A DNA stretch of 5,897 bases. It comes from Clostridiales bacterium. GTDB taxonomy: Bacteria; Bacillota; Clostridia; Lachnospirales; Lachnospiraceae. Shown here one piece after another: positions 1 to 5,292 of this stretch. The stretch is taken from the NCBI GenBank assembly GCA_019423835.1, contig JAHZAR010000081.1, positions 6,030 through 11,926 on the forward strand. Reading direction: 5' to 3'. Position 1 is the first letter of the stretch. Each line of letters begins with the position of its first letter. Position numbers and translations under genes: made by a program. Below the pieces are notes generated by a model that worked only from the letters and a program-made list of their open reading frames with translations, was not told the DNA's origin and searched no databases.

Positions 1-474
1 TGGACAAGCCGGGAATCAGAACTAAAACGGATGGAGCCGGGACAGCTCCTCGCAAAGATGGAAGAATTCCTTACCTCCCACAACACCTGTGCCCTGGCAA
101 CGGGAAGCGGAACATTCGTGCGGTGTACCCCGGTGGAGTACGAATACTTCAGCGGCCGGATGTGGATTCTCACAGAGGGAGGACTGAAATTTGCAGCGCT
201 GAGAGACAACAGCCGGGTCAGTGCGGCAGTCTATGAGCCCTACACGGGATTTGACTCCATGAAAGGAATCCAGATAACCGGGACTGCCCAGGTGGCAGAG
301 CCGGGAAGCAGGGAATTTGAAGAGTATCAGATACACAGGAAGGAAAAAGGAGGGGCGGGAGCAGTGATTCCGCAGGGACTTTATCTTCTGGTGATTCACC
401 CTGAGAAGATGGAAGGGGTGTTTGGAGAGTTTCTGGAGATGGGGTATTCGGCCAGGCAGACGGTGGAGATGTAG
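1..474 (+). CDS. pyridoxamine 5'-phosphate oxidase-like FMN-binding protein, 5' end probably outside window
   Basis: The product resembles small split-barrel flavoproteins of the pyridoxamine 5'-phosphate oxidase superfamily. These bind FMN or a related cofactor in the cytoplasm; the substrate of this subgroup is mostly unknown. Visible landmarks, counted from the ATG at 31, are the strand 'NTCALATGSG' (about residues 18-27), 'VRCTPVEYEY' (30-39), 'LTEGGLKFAAL' (47-57) and 'IQITGTAQV' (about 80-88), the usual beta-barrel order of this family. The reading frame is open to base 1, and the ATG at 31 has no well-placed ribosome binding site (a GGGA lies 17 bases upstream). The true start is therefore likely upstream of the window, although 147 residues from ATG 31 would already suit the short members. 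The gene is G/C-richer than the rest of the window and has no obvious tie to polysaccharide synthesis, so I read it as the flank of the locus. Family assignment is fairly sure; specific function is not. Confidence 0.8.
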   Translation, partial: WTSRESELKRMEPGQLLAKMEEFLTSHNTCALATGSGTFVRCTPVEYEYFSGRMWILTEGGLKFAALRDNSRVSAAVYEPYTGFDSMKGIQITGTAQVAEPGSREFEEYQIHRKEKGGAGAVIPQGLYLLVIHPEKMEGVFGEFLEMGYSARQTVEM

Positions 475-577
475 AGGAGACCGGAGGCTCATGCTGGGCG
501 TCAAAGAGAGGCATCTGGTGGTGCGGGCTTGGTGGTGAACGCTGCAGACACAAACAACGGCTTTTCAGAAGATACTT

Positions 578-585
578 AGGAAGGG
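578..585 (+). promoter_or_regulatory. ribosome binding site of the first glycosyltransferase
   Basis: AGGAAGGG lies 11 bases before the ATG at 597 and supports that start. I see no convincing promoter or intrinsic terminator in the 475-596 gap, so the gene may be read from a promoter upstream of the window. Confidence 0.6.
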
Positions 586-596
586 ATGCGCAGAAA

Positions 597-1724
597 ATGA
601 AGGATAAACTAAAAATTGCTATGCTGGGACATAAGCGCATTCCGTCAAGGGAAGGCGGAATAGAAATTGTCGTTGAGGAACTGTCCACGCGGATGGTAAA
701 GATGGGTCACTCTGTGACTTGTTACAACCGATCAGGCCACCATGTCAGCGGTAAGGAATTTGACAGAGATGTACATAAAGAATACAAGGGAGTGAAGCTA
801 AAATCAGTCTTAACGGTTAACTGCAAAGGGCTTGCAGCAATGTCGTCCTCATTCTTTGGAGCAATCTGTGCTGCCCTTGGAAGATACGATGTGGTTCATT
901 TCCATGCGGAGGGGCCCTGCGCCATGCTGTGGCTGCCGAAACTGTTTGGTAAACGCTGTATCGCAACGATACACGGTATTGACTGGCAGCGTGCAAAATG
1001 GGGTGGATTTGCCAGCAAGTACATCAAGTTTGGAGAGAAGGCTGCTGTAAAATATGCAGATGAGATTATCGTCTTATCAGAGGGTATTCAGAGGTATTTC
1101 ATGGACACTTATGGAAGAAAGACTGTGCTTATCCCAAATGGAGTCAACAGACCAACCCTGCGTGAGCCGCAGCTGATAACAAGACAGTTTGGTTTAGAGA
1201 AGGATAACTATATCCTGTTTCTTGGACGTTTAGTCCCGGAAAAGGGAATTGCCTATCTTATTGAAGCATTCAGGAATATTAGAACGGAGAAAAAGCTGGT
1301 TATTGCCGGCGGCAGTTCTGATACTGATACCTTTATACAAGAGTTGAAAGCGTTGGCAAAAGGCGATGACAGGATCGTTTTCACCGGTTTTGTCCAGGGA
1401 GAGCTGCTGAAGGAGCTGTACAGCAACGCTTATGTGTACACTCTTCCTTCGGATCTGGAGGGGATGCCCCTGAGCTTATTGGAAGCTATGAGCTATGGGA
1501 ACTGCTGCCTGACCTCAGATATTGCAGAATGTGCGGAGGTCGTAGAAGACAAGGCACTGCTGTTCAAAAAGTCGGATGTGGCAGATTTGAGAGAGAAACT
1601 GCAGTATGTCTGCGATCATCCAGACAAAGTGAAGCTAAAAAAAGATGGAGCGGCTGATTTTATATGCGGCAAGTATAACTGGGATGATATAGTGAAACAG
1701 ACATTGGAGCTGTATCGGAAATAA
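597..1724 (+). CDS. family 4 (GT-B) glycosyltransferase of a polysaccharide locus
   Basis: This cytoplasmic, probably membrane-associated enzyme would transfer a sugar from a nucleotide-sugar donor to a lipid-linked glycan intermediate. The 375-residue length is normal for a complete retaining GT4 enzyme. The N-terminal Rossmann half opens with 'IAMLGHKRIPSREGG' (7-21), the Gly-rich acceptor-side loop, and carries 'HFHAEGP' (about 99-105) and 'HGIDW' with His126. The C-terminal donor half starts with 'LGRLVPEKG' (209-217), whose Arg and Lys usually contact the donor phosphates. It contains the family's E-x7-E motif as Glu288 and Glu296 in 'EGMPLSLLE'. The N-terminus resembles the subgroup annotated as DUF1972 or rhamnosyltransferase-like, but the sugar cannot be read from sequence. 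The start at 597 has a good ribosome binding site and keeps the first beta strand. The next (decayed) gene begins 17 bases after the stop, an operon-like spacing. No defects are seen. Confidence 0.93.
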   Translation: MKDKLKIAMLGHKRIPSREGGIEIVVEELSTRMVKMGHSVTCYNRSGHHVSGKEFDRDVHKEYKGVKLKSVLTVNCKGLAAMSSSFFGAICAALGRYDVVHFHAEGPCAMLWLPKLFGKRCIATIHGIDWQRAKWGGFASKYIKFGEKAAVKYADEIIVLSEGIQRYFMDTYGRKTVLIPNGVNRPTLREPQLITRQFGLEKDNYILFLGRLVPEKGIAYLIEAFRNIRTEKKLVIAGGSSDTDTFIQELKALAKGDDRIVFTGFVQGELLKELYSNAYVYTLPSDLEGMPLSLLEAMSYGNCCLTSDIAECAEVVEDKALLFKKSDVADLREKLQYVCDHPDKVKLKKDGAADFICGKYNWDDIVKQTLELYRK

Positions 1725-1729
1725 TAAAC

Positions 1730-1734
1730 GAGGG
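1730..1734 (+). promoter_or_regulatory. surviving ribosome binding site of the dead acyltransferase gene
   Basis: GAGGG sits 7 bases before the ATG at 1742. It shows that the pseudogene was once translated as the second gene of the operon, immediately behind the glycosyltransferase. Confidence 0.55.
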
Positions 1735-1741
1735 AAAAGAC

Positions 1742-2239
1742 ATGGAAAAGAAATACTGCGGTGCAATCGATGGCCTTTGAATGACTGCAGCTTTGGGGAT
1801 TGTGATGATGCATGTTCGGGCAAATGGAAATTATGAAATACCGGTTAATAGGCAGATTGATTTATCAGTATCGGGAACAAACTGAAAAGCTGAACCGTTG
1901 GATTGTCCTAACCGTAGCCTGATGTGCCGTCATCTTTTATATCGTTATTAGCGGAAAGATTACAATGTGCTTGCTGGTATCTGGCTCCCTATTGATATAT
2001 GCGATTATCAAGCGATGTGGAGGAATGGGGAAGCGTGCTGCAGAATTGGATGGCCTAAATACATGATTACAGTGTTTGATGTGATTGCCGGGGTAGCAGT
2101 ATTTGCGGTTGTTATGCAAAAGGGTGTTAAAAGAGTTACAGAAATAATATTTAATGATATTTGTGAAGAAACGGAAAGTGGGAAGGGTTTGATAGACGAT
2201 AAGTTTCTGTATCTAATGAGGAGTGTGCCGGAAATGTAG
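1742..2239 (+). pseudogene. remnant of a membrane acyltransferase-3 family gene (glycan O-acyltransferase)
   Basis: Acyltransferase-3 proteins are multi-pass membrane enzymes of roughly 330-380 residues that transfer acetyl or other acyl groups to extracellular sugars. Here the start (1742) reads 'MEKKYCGAIDGL', then TGA at 1778-1780. The family signature is 'DGLR', so the Arg codon was probably CGA. The same frame resumes with 'TAALGIVMMHV', which includes the conserved His region, and stops at 1883. A second frame (about 1842-2066) gives 'EKLNRWIVLTVA', a stop at 1920, then 'CAVIFYIVISGKITM' and 'LLVSGSLLIYAIIK', which look like membrane helices of the C-terminal part. The first frame returns near 2045 with 'PKYMITVFDVIAGVAVFAVV' followed by 'MQKG', the style of the last helix, and stays open to TAG at 2237. 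Because early and late parts lie side by side, most of the middle must be missing. The similarity fades after about 2145, so the right border is uncertain. Identification is by motif and hydrophobic pattern, not by search. Confidence 0.72.
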
Positions 2240-2739
2240 TGCTCATTTACACGGGCAGTAGGGATTCTTATAGGAATTGAGAGATGAATAAGCGATTTAT
2301 TCATTTAAGACGATATATCAAAGAGGCGCATGTACAGGTTTGAAAGGTGTAGAATGATTTTAAACGGATGTCTGCCACCTCGATAATGTTGAGTATCAAG
2401 GTCTGTCAGAGAATTAGTGGTCAGTAAGATATATGGAATTTGGGGCGTTGCAGGTCAAAGTCGTCGGGTATCAGGCGAGGTGTCCGAGAAAATGAGTGCT
2501 ACATATTAACGGTGACGAGTATCAGTTGTTATGTACAGTTTGGCAGGTCAAGTAGGTTGAGTATCGGGTTGGGGTTAGCGAAAAGGTTATTTCGAACTGG
2601 ATGAGTAGCACAGAAAAAAGATGGTTTTGGAAAGTTGAAAAGATAAATTTTTGATTACACACCAATTGTTGAAAAGGTGATTTAGAAGTTTGAAATAGAT
2701 TTATATGAAAATGCGATTTGGATCGTAAAGATCTGAATT
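2240..2739. other. gene-free, stop-rich decayed segment
   Basis: No frame on either strand carries a convincing protein and no RNA gene is recognised. On the + strand, the frame whose codons begin at positions divisible by three shows four in-frame GAGTATC/GGGTATC units encoding V/D-x-Tyr-Gln/Arg, near 2391, 2466, 2517 and 2559. It is interrupted by several stops. The segment lies between a certain pseudogene and an intact gene, which suggests remains of one or more lost cluster genes. What they encoded is not established. Confidence 0.55.
2284..2304. repeat. A/T-rich inverted repeat
   Basis: ATGAATAA (2284-2291) and TTATTCAT (2297-2304) are perfect inverted copies around a 5-base loop, and the pairing can be extended by one G-U and one A-U pair. 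It could form a weak hairpin just beyond the pseudogene. No clean run of T follows, so I do not call it a terminator. Confidence 0.45.
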
Positions 2740-2767
2740 TTGAAATTGAAATAGCAATGAATATAAG
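2740..2767 (+). promoter_or_regulatory. candidate sigma-A promoter for the fusion gene
   Basis: TTGAAA (2740-2745, five of six matches to TTGACA) and TATAAG (2762-2767, five of six to TATAAT) are separated by 16 bases. Transcription would start around 2774, giving a leader of roughly 57 bases before the ATG at 2831. A fresh promoter makes sense here because the preceding genes are decayed. The A/T-rich background makes chance matches possible. Confidence 0.42.
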
Positions 2768-2785
2768 TGACCTGCATCCAGGTCA
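2768..2785. promoter_or_regulatory. perfect palindrome at the predicted transcription start, possible operator
   Basis: TGACCTG (2768-2774) and CAGGTCA (2779-2785) are perfect inverted copies around CATC. The element directly adjoins the candidate -10 box and would cover +1, where a dimeric repressor would block initiation. Alternatively it is a 5' leader hairpin in the mRNA. There is no T-run after it, so it is not a standard terminator. Confidence 0.4.
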
Positions 2786-2815
2786 GTTTAACATAATAAA
2801 TAACCGATTTGAAAC

Positions 2816-2820
2816 AAGGA
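2816..2820 (+). promoter_or_regulatory. ribosome binding site of the fusion gene
   Basis: AAGGA lies 10 bases before the ATG at 2831. It supports that start, which is also where the first GT-B beta strand ('MRILMINKF') begins. Confidence 0.55.
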
Positions 2821-2830
2821 TGGTAGTAAG

Positions 2831-5278
2831 ATGAGGATATTAATGATCAACAAGTTTCTCTATCCAAATGGTGGTAGTGAAACCTACATATTTAAACTGG
2901 GAGATTATTTAAAAAGCCAGGGACATGAGGTTCAGTACTTCGGAATGGAGCATGAAGGCCGCTGTGTGGGTAATGCTGTTAATGCATACACATCCGATAT
3001 GGATTTCCATGGCGGCTCTAAGCTGGCAAAGCTGACATATCCTCTGAAGACCATCTATTCCTCAGAGGCGCGGAAGAAGCTGCGCCTTGTTCTTGATGAT
3101 TTCAAACCAGATGTATGCCATCTTAACAATTTTAATTACCAGCTTACGCCCAGCATCATTTTGGAAATTCAGAAATGGCGCAAAGAAGGGAATAAGTGTC
3201 GGATTATTTTTACTGCCCACGATTATCAGCTGATATGTCCTAATCATATGTGTAACAACCCGAACACTGGTAAGAACTGTGAGAAATGTTTGGGCGGCTA
3301 TTTTATAAACTGCATAAAGGGAAAATGTATTCATGGCAGTACGGCAAAGTCTGCAATCGGAGCTATGGAAGCTACATTTTGGAACCTGAATGGCGCTTAT
3401 AAGTATATCGATACCATGATCTGCTGTTCTAAATTCTTAAAGACAAAAATGGACAGCAATCCGTTGTTCGCCAGGAAAACTGTTGCTATGCATAATTTTG
3501 TGGACCGAGTGGAATGGAAAGAGACCGAAAAGAAAGACTATATTCTCTACTTTGGCCGCTTTTCCAAAGAGAAAGGTATCGACACGCTGCTGAAAGTTTG
3601 TAGGGAACTTCCTGATGTGCAGTTTGTTTTTGCCGGAACAGGGGCTTTGGAGAATGAAATCAATGGTATCCCGAACATTAAAAATGTAGGCTTCCAGACG
3701 GGCGAAGCTTTGGAAACGCTGATACGGGAAGCACGGTTTAGTATCTATCCGTCGGAATGGTATGAGAATTGCCCGTTCTCCGTTATGGAAAGCCAGATGT
3801 ACGGCACTCCTGTATTGGGAGCAAATATTGGCGGTATTCCAGAGTTGATAGAGGTAGGCAAGACCGGTGAGCTGTTTGAGAGTGGCAATGCCACACAGTT
3901 AAAGGAGAAGATTCAGAAACTGTGGTCTGATAGAGAACTGACAGATACCTATAGTCGGAATTGTAAAGATATCAGTTTTGACGATATTGAAGCCTATACA
4001 GAGAAACTGATGCAGATATACAAAGGAAAGAAAAAATCAGCAGGCAGCAAGAAAGCAATGGGAGCTGCTGCAGAGGGAGAAAAAACTATGGCTAAGAAAA
4101 AAAGCGGCGAGAAAAAACTGAACGGAACGGTTATTGTGACCTATCGGTGTAATGCCCGCTGTTCAATGTGTAATCGATACAAAGCCCCGTCTAAACCGGA
4201 GGAGGAAATCTCTGTTGAAACGATCCGGAAACTGCCGAAGATGTACTTTACCAATATCACGGGCGGCGAGCCATTTATCCGTACTGATCTGAAGGAGATT
4301 GTCCGGGAATTATATAAGAAGTCGGATCGTATTGTGATTTCTACTAACGGATTCTTTACAGACCGTATCGTGGATCTGTGTAAGGAATTCCCACATATTG
4401 GTATCCGTATCTCCATCGAAGGGCTGGAACAGACGAACAATGAGATCCGTGGTCTGCAGGATGGTTATCAGCGCGGTTACAAGACACTGAAAACATTGCG
4501 GAAGATGGGAATGAAGGACGTTGGATTCGGAATGACTGTCCAGGACAAGAATGCTCCTGATCTGGTGCCATTGTATAAGATTTCCGACAAGATGGGAATG
4601 GAGTTTGCCACAGCGAGCCTGCATAATAGCTTTTATTTTGTGGAGGCTAAGAATATCATTCATGATCGTCCTATGGTAGCCAAGAATTTTGAGAACCTGG
4701 TCAATGAACTGTTACGGAGCAACAGCCCGAAAAAGTGGTTCCGGGCTTATTTTAACCATGGTCTGATCAACTATATCTATGGACAAAAGCGTCTGCTTCC
4801 CTGTGACATGAGTTTTGATACCTTCTTTATTGATCCTTATGGTGATGTAATGCCGTGTAACGGAACCAAGGATAAAGAGGTTATGGGAAATCTGAATACA
4901 CAGACTTGGGATGAGTTGTGGAATAGCCCGGAGGCTGAGAAGGTACGGAAAAAGGTACGTTGCTGTGACCGTTACTGTTGGATGATCGGCAGTGTGAGTC
5001 CTGCGATGCATAAGTACATTTGGAAACCGGCAACTTGGGTACTAGTACATAAATTCAAGGCATTGTTTACCAAGCATCCATATTCCATGTATGAATTGAA
5101 GATTTGCCGTGATTACGGGGATGGAAAAGTCACTAAGGAGCAGTTGGATAAATGTAGTACCTGTGATTTTAACGCGGTGGTAAATGATGGATTGAGCGAA
5201 GCGTCCAAGGAGCAACTAAAGGGTAGGGCTGGAGAAGAGATTGTGGATGCTGATATTGCAGCGCAGATGAAGAGATAA
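2831..5278 (+). CDS. family 4 glycosyltransferase fused to a radical SAM/SPASM-like protein
   Basis: The 815-residue product carries two complete enzymes. Residues 1-397 form a GT-B family 4 glycosyltransferase: 'YPNGGSETY' loop (11-19), 'TAHDYQ' with His130, a six-Cys insert (Cys136, 141, 150, 153, 161, 166) seen in one GT4 subgroup, donor-site 'FGRFSKEKG' (241-249), and the E-x7-E pair Glu312/Glu320 in 'ENCPFSVME'. Residues 398-431 are a Lys/Ala/Gly linker. Residues 432-815 form a radical SAM enzyme: the 4Fe-4S motif C-x3-C-x2-C is Cys440, Cys444, Cys447; the SAM-binding 'GGEP' is 478-481; 'VISTNGFF' is the next strand. The C-terminal half has SPASM-like cysteines (658, 676, 711, 712, 716, 759, 775, 778), including 'CSTCDF', likely for auxiliary clusters. 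The glycosyltransferase would add a sugar to the growing glycan. The radical SAM substrate (sugar, lipid carrier or peptide) is unknown. The parts are usually separate genes of about 400 and 390 residues. An internal start at Met420 could yield the second enzyme alone. Confidence 0.9.
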   Translation: MRILMINKFLYPNGGSETYIFKLGDYLKSQGHEVQYFGMEHEGRCVGNAVNAYTSDMDFHGGSKLAKLTYPLKTIYSSEARKKLRLVLDDFKPDVCHLNNFNYQLTPSIILEIQKWRKEGNKCRIIFTAHDYQLICPNHMCNNPNTGKNCEKCLGGYFINCIKGKCIHGSTAKSAIGAMEATFWNLNGAYKYIDTMICCSKFLKTKMDSNPLFARKTVAMHNFVDRVEWKETEKKDYILYFGRFSKEKGIDTLLKVCRELPDVQFVFAGTGALENEINGIPNIKNVGFQTGEALETLIREARFSIYPSEWYENCPFSVMESQMYGTPVLGANIGGIPELIEVGKTGELFESGNATQLKEKIQKLWSDRELTDTYSRNCKDISFDDIEAYTEKLMQIYKGKKKSAGSKKAMGAAAEGEKTMAKKKSGEKKLNGTVIVTYRCNARCSMCNRYKAPSKPEEEISVETIRKLPKMYFTNITGGEPFIRTDLKEIVRELYKKSDRIVISTNGFFTDRIVDLCKEFPHIGIRISIEGLEQTNNEIRGLQDGYQRGYKTLKTLRKMGMKDVGFGMTVQDKNAPDLVPLYKISDKMGMEFATASLHNSFYFVEAKNIIHDRPMVAKNFENLVNELLRSNSPKKWFRAYFNHGLINYIYGQKRLLPCDMSFDTFFIDPYGDVMPCNGTKDKEVMGNLNTQTWDELWNSPEAEKVRKKVRCCDRYCWMIGSVSPAMHKYIWKPATWVLVHKFKALFTKHPYSMYELKICRDYGDGKVTKEQLDKCSTCDFNAVVNDGLSEASKEQLKGRAGEEIVDADIAAQMKR
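4073..4090 (+). promoter_or_regulatory. internal ribosome binding site and in-frame ATG before the radical SAM half
   Basis: GAGGGAG (4073-4079) is the strongest Shine-Dalgarno match near this gene and stands 8 bases before an in-frame ATG at 4088-4090 (Met420). Translation from here would give a free radical SAM protein of 396 residues that starts with a Lys-rich stretch. Either it is a relic of two formerly separate genes, or the gene makes both the fusion and a separate radical SAM enzyme. Purine-rich linker codons (Lys, Glu, Gly) could mimic such a site by chance. Confidence 0.5.
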
Positions 5279-5280
5279 AT

Positions 5281-5285
5281 AAAGG
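5281..5285 (+). promoter_or_regulatory. ribosome binding site of the last glycosyltransferase
   Basis: AAAGG lies 7 bases before the ATG at 5293. With only 14 bases between the fusion gene's stop and this start, the two genes are almost certainly co-transcribed. Confidence 0.5.
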
Positions 5286-5292
5286 TAAAAAA

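Larger units (their letters stand above)
2757..2834 (+). other. possible 25-residue leader ORF overlapping the fusion gene start
   Basis: An ATG at 2757 opens a 25-codon frame ending in TGA at 2832-2834. It overlaps the ATG of the next gene as ATGA, the arrangement typical of translational coupling. It has no visible ribosome binding site. If the proposed promoter is right, its ATG lies upstream of the transcript. The frame is open from 2709 and may instead be the tail of a lost upstream gene that was coupled to the glycosyltransferase. I do not recognise the peptide. Confidence 0.18.

Noticed and set aside
22..688. Two long minus-strand ORFs across the flavoprotein gene
   Set aside because: They are antisense shadows of a convincing G/C-rich gene, with Pro/Ser/His-rich low-complexity translations and no recognisable domain.
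832..1050. 72-codon + strand ORF inside the first glycosyltransferase
   Set aside because: It lies wholly within a well-supported gene in another frame and shows no domain or ribosome binding site of note.
1967..2239. 90-codon + strand ORF as an independent small membrane protein
   Set aside because: It lacks a ribosome binding site. Its first third is out of frame with the hydrophobic segment next to it, and its middle matches the last helix of the acyltransferase, so it is part of the pseudogene.
2284..2304. Intrinsic terminator at the A/T-rich inverted repeat
   Set aside because: The stem is nearly all A/T and is not followed by a proper run of T. It is listed only as an inverted repeat.
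2391..2565. CRISPR-like or tandem regulatory repeat from the four GAGTATC/GGGTATC units
   Set aside because: The units are only 7-10 bases long, are unevenly spaced and stay in one reading frame, which fits degraded coding repeats or chance better than a CRISPR array or iterons.
2240..2739. Insertion sequence or integrase relic as the cause of the decay
   Set aside because: I found no terminal inverted repeats, target-site duplication or transposase-like translation in this segment.
4141..5011. Minus-strand ORFs opposite the radical SAM half
   Set aside because: They are shadows of the coding strand, whose motifs are clear, and they show no family features.
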